From Myxococcales bacterium (GTDB taxonomy: Bacteria; Myxococcota_A; Polyangia; Palsa-1104): a stretch of DNA of 6,809 nt. The stretch is from assembly GCA_023248835.1 (NCBI GenBank), contig JAHFDU010000223.1:1-6809 (forward strand), given 5' to 3'. Positions 1-5,429 of this stretch are shown in pieces (position 1 is the stretch's first letter; each line of letters starts with the position of its first letter). A model generated the notes under the pieces. That model made no database searches. It worked only from the letters and a program-made list of their open reading frames with translations, and was not told the DNA's origin. The translations under genes and the position numbers were made by a program.

Positions 1-680
1 CGCACGATCAGTGCGGCATAGGCGTAACCAAGCAGTGGCAGTGCAGCGCCAATTCCCAGCGCCGCCACGGCATGGCCGATGCCGCGACGACAGTCGACAG
101 CCGACAGTTGACAGCCGACAGTCGTTGCCATTGCAAGCATTGAATAGGCAACGAATGGCACGCTGAGCACGTGGGTGAGATGGCACAACACGCAAACGCC
201 TAGGAGCACACCGACGATGCTCGCGGCCGCGAGCGTCGGTCGCCGATGATAAGAGTAAACCGCGTGCAGCAGAAACAGAAAAGCAACGATCGCTAGCGCG
301 TACGCTTCGACGTCTGCCGTCTCCATCCAGAAGCCGTACGACAGTGCGAGTACCGCCGCAGCGACCACGCCGCCAAAAAGCTGGGCAGAGTTTTCGCGCA
401 TGAGTCGCCACGCCAGCCCAAATTGAAGCGCGATAGCGCTACCGCCTAGAAACGCGTTGATCGATCTGCCGACTGCGAGCGGATCGCCATGGGTGAGTTG
501 CACCGTCGCGCGCAAAAGCGGCATGTAAGCCCAATGACCGGCGGCGAAATTGTGCGGCAACAGTTTCAAGTAGCCCAGCCCGTCAGGGTTCACTACCGAC
601 GGAGCGGTGCGCAGATAGAGCAAAACGGATAGCACTGCGAGGAGCAGGGCAGACATCACGGCACGAAACGGTTGGCTCAT
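1..680 (-). CDS. DUF2723-like multi-spanning membrane protein (probable GT-C glycosyltransferase), 5' part, runs off the left edge
   Basis: The frame is open from an ATG at 680 to the window edge, giving 226 complete residues and no stop. Several hydrophobic segments are visible: about residues 8-22, 76-90, 103-116, 128-142, 153-166, 171-184 and 203-224. The first is followed by LYLRTAPSVVNPDGLGYL, and later come SYGFWMETADVEAYAL and GVLLGVCVLCHLTHV. This order matches the N-terminal half of DUF2723 (TMEM260-like protein O-mannosyltransferase/GT-C) proteins, where an acidic residue in the first outer loop (here D33) is thought to be functional. The likely role is transfer of a sugar from a lipid-linked donor on the outer face of the inner membrane; donor and acceptor are unknown. 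An AGGA lies 9 nt before the ATG. A five-unit heptamer repeat falls in the loop around residues 187-198. The reductase gene lies 61 bp upstream on the same strand. Family assignment is from motif recall; a different GT-C family is possible. Confidence 0.75.
   Translation of the reverse strand, partial: MSQPFRAVMSALLLAVLSVLLYLRTAPSVVNPDGLGYLKLLPHNFAAGHWAYMPLLRATVQLTHGDPLAVGRSINAFLGGSAIALQFGLAWRLMRENSAQLFGGVVAAAVLALSYGFWMETADVEAYALAIVAFLFLLHAVYSYHRRPTLAAASIVGVLLGVCVLCHLTHVLSVPFVAYSMLAMATTVGCQLSAVDCRRGIGHAVAALGIGAALPLLGYAYAALIV
88..122. repeat. Five tandem 7-bp repeats (CGACAGY) inside a coding region
   Basis: Read on the plus strand the units are CGACAGT, CGACAGC, CGACAGT, TGACAGC and CGACAGT, immediately followed by CG. 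They lie inside the membrane-protein gene, where they encode the loop peptide TVGCQLSAVDCR between two hydrophobic segments. The downstream frame still encodes a plausible membrane helix, so the present copy number keeps the gene in frame. Because seven is not a multiple of three, gain or loss of one unit would shift the frame. Confidence 0.85.
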
Positions 681-706
681 GGCCGTTCGTCCTGCATGGC
701 CGCTCA

Positions 707-740
707 TCCTGAGCCCTGAGCTTGTCGAAGGGTCGAAGGA
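707..740. repeat. Dispersed palindromic repeat, copy 1, hairpin just after the reductase gene
   Basis: The core CCCTGAGCTTGTCGAAGGG occupies 714-732. It can fold as a nested hairpin: an outer stem of TCCT (707-710) with AGGA (737-740) and an inner stem of CCCT (714-717) with AGGG (729-732). Only one base separates it from the reductase stop codon (744-742), and it fills the 61-bp gap before the membrane-protein start. I recognise this core from memory as a widespread intergenic repeat in proteobacterial genomes. No T-run follows on the minus strand, so it is not a standard intrinsic terminator, but it could affect 3'-end stability or attenuate read-through. Confidence 0.75.
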
Positions 741-741
741 C

Positions 742-1458
742 TCATTCGAAAAAGACTTCGTTGCGAATCTGGCGCTTGCGATCGACGCCGCGAGCGACCA
801 GTTCCTGCTTGACGTCGCGAATCATGCCGCCGTTGCCGACCAAATAAAACGTTGGTTGAAGCAAACTTGCAAGATCCGCCGCGATCGCCGACGTGATTCG
901 ACCGCGCTCTCCCGTCCAAGTCGGGTCGTCGCTCGAGAGAAATCGTCGGACTTGCAGACGCGGATTATTTATTCGAGCGTCGAGCTCGCGCTGCCAAAAC
1001 AAATCGCGTTGATACCGATTCCCCCAATACAGGACGATGCGACCGCTTTCGTTTCGCCCAAGTGCCTCGTCAAGCATCGGCAGCACCGGGGCGATGCCTA
1101 CTCCGGTGGCAGCAAAAACGATGTCTCCCGGGTGTTGCAAATCAAGCACGAAGAAACCCATTGGCCCGGTAAAAGTCACCGTCTCGCCGACGGCAAGATT
1201 CATGAACCAAGCCGATCCAGAGCCGGCTTCAACCCGCTTGACCAACAGTTGTATTTCAGAGCGACCCGGAGACGAAGCCAAAGAATAACTGCGCAAAATG
1301 GCACTACCATTTGGTTCTTCTCCGACGCGCACAGAAATGAATTGGCCGGGGCGAAAAGCGAGCGGCGCTGGCGGATCGAGTGCCAGCGTAAAGACAAAAA
1401 TATCGGCGGCACAAAGCCGTTTCTCGACGACGATCGCACGATGGACGTTGCTCGCCAC
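742..1458 (-). CDS. FAD/NAD(P)H-dependent ferredoxin reductase-family oxidoreductase
   Basis: With a GTG start at 1458 the protein has 238 residues and the two-domain architecture of ferredoxin-NADP reductases. The FAD domain (about 1-105) shows RSYSLAS at 56-62, the RxYS flavin-binding motif, and GPMGFF at 98-103. The nucleotide-binding domain (about 112-238) shows GVGIAP at 119-124, YWGNR at 144-148 and LVGNGGM at 206-212, and the chain ends in EVFFE. There is no iron-sulfur domain, so it is a stand-alone cytosolic flavoprotein that moves electrons between NAD(P)H and an unidentified carrier, rather than a complete oxygenase reductase. The frame stays open upstream to 1620, but that part translates a repeat element, and homology-like sequence begins only near 1458. 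A GTG at 1515 is an alternative start; neither has a good Shine-Dalgarno. If transcribed from its own promoter, that promoter would lie in the disrupted start region of the divergent lipoprotein gene. Confidence 0.85.
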   Translation of the reverse strand: MASNVHRAIVVEKRLCAADIFVFTLALDPPAPLAFRPGQFISVRVGEEPNGSAILRSYSLASSPGRSEIQLLVKRVEAGSGSAWFMNLAVGETVTFTGPMGFFVLDLQHPGDIVFAATGVGIAPVLPMLDEALGRNESGRIVLYWGNRYQRDLFWQRELDARINNPRLQVRRFLSSDDPTWTGERGRITSAIAADLASLLQPTFYLVGNGGMIRDVKQELVARGVDRKRQIRNEVFFE

Positions 1459-1465
1459 GAATGCT

Positions 1466-1469
1466 AGGG
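1466..1469 (+). promoter_or_regulatory. Ribosome binding site of the lipoprotein gene
   Basis: AGGG lies 7 nt upstream of the ATG at 1477. It supports 1477 as the original start, which matters because an insertion separates this start from the rest of the signal peptide. Confidence 0.6.
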
Positions 1470-1476
1470 TAGCTGG

Positions 1477-2103
1477 ATGTTCCGCCTCGGTACAACATTT
1501 CTTGTACTCGTTCACGGCTGCTACGCCCCGCTCGCCCTGCGCCTGTCGAAGGGCAGACTTCGATGGGTTCCCCCTTCGACTTCGCCGCGCTTCGCTCAGG
1601 GTGCACGGGCTGGGGAGCATGGAAGCTTACCAACATTTCTTGTGGCACTGCTGACGGCGTTTGCCGGATGCGCGGAAAAAAAACCAGCGCCGCCACCGAG
1701 CGGACTGCCGCCGCTTACCGTGCCGTCGGTGGCAGCGCCAACGGTTGCCGCTAACGTCGCGGTTGTTTCCGGTGAATTGCGCCTTGATCCGCGCTTGCAA
1801 TCGCACGTGGCCGCTGGCGACGTCATTTTTTTGGTCGCTCGCGGTGTTTCGACTGGCACCGCCCCCGCGCAAATCGTAGCGGTAAAGAAAATGAGCGCAA
1901 GTCGTTTCCCGATTGCTTTTTCACTTGACCAAAACGACGCGATGATGATGGGCACGGAGCTGAGCGGCACGGTGGTGGTGAGTGCTCGGGTCGACAAAGA
2001 TGGCAACGCCACCACCAAAGCGCCGGGAGATGTTACCGGGATGGCGTCGCCGGTTTCGGTTCCCTCTAGCCACGTCGTCGTCACCCTGGATCAGTTGCTG
2101 TAA
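1477..2103 (+). CDS. Lipoprotein with a CcmI (CycH) C-terminal-like domain; signal peptide split by an in-frame insertion
   Basis: The 208-residue product has, from about residue 94 (SGELRLDPRL) to the end, the pattern of the C-terminal domain of the cytochrome c biogenesis factor CcmI. It runs GDVIFLVARG, then VAVKKMSASRFPIAFSLDQ, then a methionine-rich DAMMMG, VVVSARVDKDGNA and PGDVTGMASPV. That domain is periplasmic and in CcmI helps present apocytochrome c; here it stands alone without TPR repeats. Before it are a Pro-rich linker and the lipobox LTAFAGC, with the lipidated Cys at residue 65. The N-terminus MFRLGTTFLV and the segment TFLVALLTAFAGC are separated by 46 extra codons of repeat-derived sequence flanked by a 13-bp direct repeat. 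Without them the signal is normal for a lipoprotein. As it stands, export may rely on residues 1-15 (ending LVHGC, a poor lipobox) or may fail. TAATG overlap joins it to the next gene. Confidence 0.8.
   Translation: MFRLGTTFLVLVHGCYAPLALRLSKGRLRWVPPSTSPRFAQGARAGEHGSLPTFLVALLTAFAGCAEKKPAPPPSGLPPLTVPSVAAPTVAANVAVVSGELRLDPRLQSHVAAGDVIFLVARGVSTGTAPAQIVAVKKMSASRFPIAFSLDQNDAMMMGTELSGTVVVSARVDKDGNATTKAPGDVTGMASPVSVPSSHVVVTLDQLL
1493..1643. mobile_element. Small non-autonomous palindromic element with a 13-bp target-site duplication
   Basis: CAACATTTCTTGT occurs perfectly at 1493-1505 and 1631-1643. The 125 bp between (1506-1630) carry two copies of the dispersed repeat in opposite orientation. No transposase is encoded, so the unit is MITE- or REP-doublet-like. 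Deleting one 13-mer plus the 125 bp (138 bp, 46 codons) fuses the flanks in frame into MFRLGTTFLVALLTAFAGC, a complete lipoprotein signal peptide. This is strong internal evidence that the 138 bp were gained. The GTAG-type hallmark of classical RAYT-mobilised REPs is not evident. The ends show only weak inverted similarity, and the mobilising enzyme is unknown. Confidence 0.7.
1535..1601. repeat. Dispersed palindromic repeat, copies 2 and 3, as an inverted pair
   Basis: Copy 2 at 1535-1553 reads CCCTGCGCCTGTCGAAGGG, two mismatches from the copy-1 core. Copy 3 at 1572-1601 is in reverse orientation and is a longer variant, starting CCCTTCGACTTCGCCGCG and ending GCTCAGGG. The pair can fold: GTCGAAGGG (1545-1553) pairs with CCCTTCGAC (1572-1580) as a 9-bp stem, with CCCTG (1535-1539) and CAGGG (1597-1601) as an outer stem. 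Confidence 0.8.
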
Positions 2104-2312
2104 TGCTCGGCAAACAAGAAATTTTGGCGCTGCTCAGCCAAGGCGTCACTTTCCTGCTCGGCATGGTTGCTTCGATCGCGGTTGGGATGATGTTGTCGGC
2201 GCATGTTTCCTCACCGGAAGGATTGATCATAGCGACGATCGTCGCTGGCATCGGCATTCTTGGTTCCGCGACGGTCTCGCAAGCCGTACACGATCGTGTT
2301 CTAGAAGACTAA
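2103..2312 (+). CDS. Small two-helix membrane protein of unknown function
   Basis: The 69-residue product has a short polar start (MLGKQE) and two hydrophobic segments, about residues 9-30 and 41-57, rich in Gly, Ala and Ile. They are separated by SAHVSSPEG, and the tail is charged (HDRVLED). I do not recognise the family. Its ATG shares one base with the stop of the lipoprotein gene (TAATG), and no good Shine-Dalgarno is visible, which suggests translation by reinitiation and a shared operon. By position it may work with the CcmI-like lipoprotein at the inner membrane, but nothing in the sequence shows a role in cytochrome assembly. The gene ends 2 bp from the stop of the convergent acyl-CoA dehydrogenase gene, leaving no room for a separate terminator. 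Confidence 0.7.
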   Translation: MLGKQEILALLSQGVTFLLGMVASIAVGMMLSAHVSSPEGLIIATIVAGIGILGSATVSQAVHDRVLED

Positions 2313-2314
2313 GG

Positions 2315-3520
2315 CTATTCCGACAGTAACTGGCGCGCGATCGCAGTGATTTGAATTTCGTCGGTGCCGCCGCCGATCTGAAACAGTTTGGCGTCGCGCG
2401 CCATCATCTCGACGGTGAACTCTCGCATGTAGCCGTTGCCGCCAAAAATCTGGACCGCCTCGAGCGCGCACTCGGTGGCGACGCGGGCGCAGTAGAGCTT
2501 GGAAGCCGAAGCTTCGGCGGCAGAGATCGTCACCTTTTTGTGCGCTTTCTCGAGCTGCTTGAAAAGCAGATTCCGGACATTTTCTCGGTGCATATACATC
2601 CGCGCCAACTTTTCTTGCACGAGTTGGTATTCGCCGATTTGCTTACCCCAGGTCTGGCGCTCTTTGGCGTACGCAACCGACAACTCGAGACAGCGATCGA
2701 TGACGCCAAAACACATCGGCACCATTCCGGTGCGCTCGCCGTGAAACACCTCGCGGGCGCGATCGCGCGCCGGTAGAGTCTCGGTCTCTCCAAGCAGCGC
2801 GCTCTTGGCGACGCACACATCGCTCAAGAAGATTTCGCCGGTGGGTGAGGAGTGCATGCCCATTTTTTCCATCGGTTTCGATAGCGAAAGTCCGGGTGCG
2901 CCTTTCTCGACGATGAAGGCGTGGATCGGCCGCTCGTTCTCGCTTTGCCCGGGTTCAGCGAGCTTGGCGTAAATCACCAAAACGTCGGCGAACGGGGCGT
3001 TGGTGATAAACGTTTTCTGCCCGTTCAAAATGTAGCCGTCGCCCGAACGCCTGGCGATCGTGCGCATCGATCGGAACGCGTCCGATCCGGCGCCGGGCTC
3101 GGTCATCGCCCAGGCGCCGATTTTTTCGCCGGTGAGAATCGGCAGTGCGAAACGCTTCTTTTGCGCGGCGGTTCCCTTGGCCAAAATCGCGCCGCCAGCC
3201 AAGCCTAGCGAGGCGCCAAAGGCGAGGGCAAAGCCTGGGCAAACGCGGGACAGCTCGATTGCGACGATGGCGGACAGCGCTGGGTCGCCGCCGAAAAATC
3301 CGCGCTCGCCGCCTGCATTGGTGTCACCGCCAGGCGTGGCTTTCGCAAACGTCGCACGCGCCATCTCATCGATGCCAAAGCTGCGGATGAGATGGCGCAT
3401 CGCGTCGTAGGGCAAAACGTCGCCGCGTTCCATCGCCGGTACCAGCGGCACGAGCTCTTTTTCGGCCCAGGTGCGCAACATCCGCTGGGCCATCTTCTGC
3501 TCGTCGGTAAAGTCAATCAC
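2315..3520 (-). CDS. Acyl-CoA dehydrogenase family flavoprotein
   Basis: The 401-residue length is normal for the family. The N-terminal helical domain is followed by a Gly-rich insertion at about 60-80 (AKATPGGDTNAGGERGFFGG). The central sheet domain has AWAMTEPGAGSDAF at 136-149 and NGQKTFITN at 166-174, the FAD and substrate-binding signature. The C-terminal helical domain has RQTWGKQIGEYQLVQEKLA and FGGNGYMREF at 359-368. The enzyme would oxidise an acyl-CoA to the trans-2-enoyl-CoA using FAD and pass electrons to ETF. At the site where many members have a catalytic Glu, this one reads IGGGTDEIQ (382-390). E262 in HGERTG aligns with the alternative catalytic Glu of isovaleryl-CoA dehydrogenase (E254). 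A branched or long-chain substrate is possible but not shown. The GTG start overlaps the TGA of the upstream barrel gene (GTGA), implying coupled translation. Confidence 0.93.
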   Translation of the reverse strand: MIDFTDEQKMAQRMLRTWAEKELVPLVPAMERGDVLPYDAMRHLIRSFGIDEMARATFAKATPGGDTNAGGERGFFGGDPALSAIVAIELSRVCPGFALAFGASLGLAGGAILAKGTAAQKKRFALPILTGEKIGAWAMTEPGAGSDAFRSMRTIARRSGDGYILNGQKTFITNAPFADVLVIYAKLAEPGQSENERPIHAFIVEKGAPGLSLSKPMEKMGMHSSPTGEIFLSDVCVAKSALLGETETLPARDRAREVFHGERTGMVPMCFGVIDRCLELSVAYAKERQTWGKQIGEYQLVQEKLARMYMHRENVRNLLFKQLEKAHKKVTISAAEASASKLYCARVATECALEAVQIFGGNGYMREFTVEMMARDAKLFQIGGGTDEIQITAIARQLLSE

Positions 3521-4332
3521 GGAACGATCTTGGCTTTGGGCGGGAGCAGAAACGAAAACCCGAGACCGAAGAAAAGATTGTTCTGCGGCGTTTCGTCGGC
3601 GGGAGTCAGATGCCGATCACCGTTGACATCGCCGCCACCGGGGTTGGCCTTGAGAAAGAAATCGCGGAACTCGATCTGCATGCCAAACCAATCGGTGAAA
3701 TACAGATGGGCTCCGAGTCCGAACATGCCGCCAACTTTGATACCGGAAAATATTCGCGGATCCTCCGTGTTGGGATTAGCCGGATCGCTCGTGCCTGCCG
3801 GATCTTCGCCACCCGCGCAGCATTTCTGGGTAAAATTCATCATCCCGACCCCGACCGATCCGTAAAAGTCGTAGTAGGCAAACCCCGCCGAGAAGAGCGA
3901 GAATTTTCCCGAGATCGGGGTCACCGTGACATAGACTGAAATTAGCGCATTGGCGCCTAGAATACGCTGATCGTGCTGCTGTGGCGTTGGTTGACCAAAG
4001 GTCAATCCACCCGGACTGTTTTGGGCCGCGGTGAGCGCGCCGCGCACGCGATCTTCGAGACCAGTGTTGGCATTGAACAGATAGGCGCCCTCGAAGCCGG
4101 CCGCCAACCAACTAAGAATGTGAAATTGCAGATTGGCGCCGATACCAAATGCATGCTTGTAGTCTTGGTTGGTCGAGATCACAAACTCCGGCGCGATCTC
4201 AAAGCGCAAGCGGCGCAGCTCGAGCCGATTGTGGATCGCCGGCTGGCCTTCGAGCGGATTGTGACGGCCCGCCGCCCAGGAAGTCGAGGAAACTGCCAGC
4301 AGCAACAAAGGAAGGAGCTTCTGTGTACGCAT
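3517..4332 (-). CDS. Outer-membrane beta-barrel domain protein, myxobacterial type (downstream paralogue)
   Basis: The ATG at 4332 gives 271 residues. It is preferred to the ATG at 4338 because AGGAG sits 6 nt before it but directly abuts the other. A signal peptide of about 20 residues (MRTQKLLPLLLLAVSSTSWA) is followed by NPLEGQPAIHNRLELRRLRF and alternating amphipathic strands to the C-terminus (LFFGLGFSFLL). This fits the OMP_myx_plus barrel family of Myxococcota (TIGR04565, recalled from memory), whose molecular function is unknown. Loops are rich in Pro, Asn and Gly. One contains a CC pair (FTQKCCAGGE) and another an EF-hand-like DVNGDRHLTPAD at 235-246. The gene is 11 bp after the paralogous barrel gene and overlaps the acyl-CoA dehydrogenase start by 4 nt, so the three are very likely cotranscribed. 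Confidence 0.85.
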   Translation of the reverse strand: MRTQKLLPLLLLAVSSTSWAAGRHNPLEGQPAIHNRLELRRLRFEIAPEFVISTNQDYKHAFGIGANLQFHILSWLAAGFEGAYLFNANTGLEDRVRGALTAAQNSPGGLTFGQPTPQQHDQRILGANALISVYVTVTPISGKFSLFSAGFAYYDFYGSVGVGMMNFTQKCCAGGEDPAGTSDPANPNTEDPRIFSGIKVGGMFGLGAHLYFTDWFGMQIEFRDFFLKANPGGGDVNGDRHLTPADETPQNNLFFGLGFSFLLPPKAKIVP

Positions 4333-4338
4333 CTCCAT

Positions 4339-4345
4339 CTCCTTT
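4339..4345 (-). promoter_or_regulatory. Ribosome binding site that decides the start of the downstream barrel gene
   Basis: AAAGGAG lies in the gap after the upstream stop codon, overlapping its last two bases. It is 6 nt from the ATG at 4332 and 0 nt from the ATG at 4338, so 4332 is the functional start. Confidence 0.75.
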
Positions 4346-5300
4346 ATCGCGTGTACTTGTATTCGAAGTTAGTGGGCAGAAACATTCCGACTCCAATGCC
4401 AAAGGTTACGTTTTGCACGAACTGCTTGACGCCGGACGGCACACCATCGTTTTGGGTGCGGCTCTCCGGCTCGAACGAGTCAATGAACATGTAGTCTTTG
4501 AGGTAGGCGTGAAACACCAACCACTTGGTGATGAAAAAACGCGTTCCTAAATCGAGATGCCACATCACGTCGTAGTTGGTGGCGGCGCTGTAGTTGGGAT
4601 CTGGGTCCCGATTAACCCATTCGGTCTGAATCACACCCACGCCACCCTGCAGATAGATCTCCCACTGCGCAATCCAGCGATTGAAGATGGCGAATTTTCC
4701 GTACAGCGGCACGTAGCCAAAATTGGCGGCGCCGCTCCATCGGTAAATATTCTCGGCCGGCAGCACACGATCGTCGAGGCCACGCAAAAATCGATGCCCC
4801 AGCGCTTGGTGATCGTCGGCGACGTAGTAGGTGGCTTCGAGCCCGAGACTCATGGTTTCCGAAAGAAAGAAATTGATGATCCCCCCCCAGCCGTGATGCT
4901 GCACCAGCGGGTTGTTCATGCTGACGTTGTAAGTCGGGATGAGCTCGACCCGGTGATATTTCAGAATCGCGCGACGCGGAACGACAACGATGTCGCGCCA
5001 GGAGATCGATCCCAGGCGCTCGCCGGTGTTGCGTCTGCCCACGTCTCCTCCTGGCGGAGCTGGCTCGGCGCCGGGAGGAGCGGGCTCGGCCGCGGATGGA
5101 ACTCCTGGTGGAGCGGGTTCGTTGCCCGCTGGCGGCGTCGGCTCTGCTGGCGGCGTCGGCTCCGCTGCTGTCCCAGGAGGAGTGGCTTCCGCTGCTGGTG
5201 GCGTCGGCTCCTTCGTCGCCTGGGCAAAAGCCGAGCTACTGAGGCCGCTCGCAAGACAAAATCCAAGTGCCGCTGCAGCGTACCCATCCATTCGTCGCAT
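4344..5300 (-). CDS. Outer-membrane beta-barrel protein with a Pro/Ala-rich N-terminal linker (upstream paralogue)
   Basis: The ATG at 5300 gives 318 residues and is chosen because GAGGTGAT precedes it with 5 nt after the GAGG. A GTG at 5306 overlaps that site. The signal peptide is about residues 1-26, ending in SSSAFA before QATKEP. Residues 30-86 form a low-complexity linker of repeated EPTPPA and EPAPPG units, which probably spans or contacts the periplasm or peptidoglycan. From about residue 100 alternating beta strands follow (RVELIPTYNVSMNNPL, GGIINFFLSETMSLGLEATY, WEIYLQGGVGVIQTEW, FVQNVTFGIGVGMFLP). These resemble the myxobacterial OMP_myx_plus barrel of the next gene. A ligand or transport role cannot be read from the sequence. 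It is the first gene of the putative barrel-barrel-dehydrogenase operon, behind a promoter at 5384-5412. Confidence 0.85.
   Translation of the reverse strand: MRRMDGYAAAALGFCLASGLSSSAFAQATKEPTPPAAEATPPGTAAEPTPPAEPTPPAGNEPAPPGVPSAAEPAPPGAEPAPPGGDVGRRNTGERLGSISWRDIVVVPRRAILKYHRVELIPTYNVSMNNPLVQHHGWGGIINFFLSETMSLGLEATYYVADDHQALGHRFLRGLDDRVLPAENIYRWSGAANFGYVPLYGKFAIFNRWIAQWEIYLQGGVGVIQTEWVNRDPDPNYSAATNYDVMWHLDLGTRFFITKWLVFHAYLKDYMFIDSFEPESRTQNDGVPSGVKQFVQNVTFGIGVGMFLPTNFEYKYTR
5131..5166. repeat. 18-bp tandem repeat within the Pro/Ala linker
   Basis: Two 18-bp units at 5131-5148 and 5149-5166 differ at one base (GGCGGCGTCGGCTCTGCT and the same with TCCGCT). A partial third copy is at 5197-5211. 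They encode the linker unit AEPTPP on the minus strand. Unit changes keep frame, so linker length can vary without breaking the barrel. Confidence 0.7.
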
Positions 5301-5301
5301 A

Positions 5302-5309
5302 ATCACCTC
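5302..5309 (-). promoter_or_regulatory. Strong extended ribosome binding site of the upstream barrel gene
   Basis: GAGGTGAT matches eight consecutive bases of the extended anti-Shine-Dalgarno complement and precedes the ATG at 5300 with 5 nt between GAGG and ATG. It argues for high translation and fixes the start. Confidence 0.75.
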
Positions 5310-5383
5310 AAGCTGAGCCTTGCTTCAACAACAAAACATCAACAATATTAACGACTTAACAGATTAAACGGCAAACGTTGGCC

Positions 5384-5412
5384 ACTATAGCAACGCAACT
5401 TCGTCGAGGCAA
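5384..5412 (-). promoter_or_regulatory. Sigma-70-like promoter for the barrel-barrel-dehydrogenase operon
   Basis: On the minus strand TTGCCT (5412-5407) is followed by a 17-bp spacer and TATAGT (5389-5384). These match 4/6 and 5/6 of the housekeeping consensus. Transcription would begin near 5377, giving a leader of about 77 nt before the ATG at 5300. That leader is AT-rich between 5330 and 5370. A weaker alternative (TTGCCG, 18 bp, TAATAT) lies about 40 bp further downstream. Confidence 0.55.
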
Positions 5413-5429
5413 GCAATTTACCGTCATGC

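Noticed and set aside
88..122. CRISPR-like array
   Set aside because: Units are 7 bp with no spacers and lie inside a coding frame; this is a short tandem repeat.
707..740. Rho-independent terminator after the reductase gene
   Set aside because: A hairpin is possible, but no T-run follows on the minus strand, so it is better described as a dispersed palindromic repeat.
679..1467. Long open frame on the plus strand opposite the reductase gene
   Set aside because: It is the antisense of a clear flavoprotein with all its motifs. The translation is Arg/Ser-rich, lacks domain-like patterns and starts in a repeat.
1459..1620. N-terminal extension of the reductase up to 1620
   Set aside because: The extra residues translate the dispersed repeat (ALRQAQGERG and similar) and sit in the inserted element. 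The family begins near residue VASNVHRAIV.
4557..5351. Long open frame on the plus strand opposite the upstream barrel gene
   Set aside because: The translation is low-complexity Trp/Arg/Gly sequence created by the Pro/Ala linker read backwards. The barrel gene has a signal peptide, ribosome binding site and promoter.
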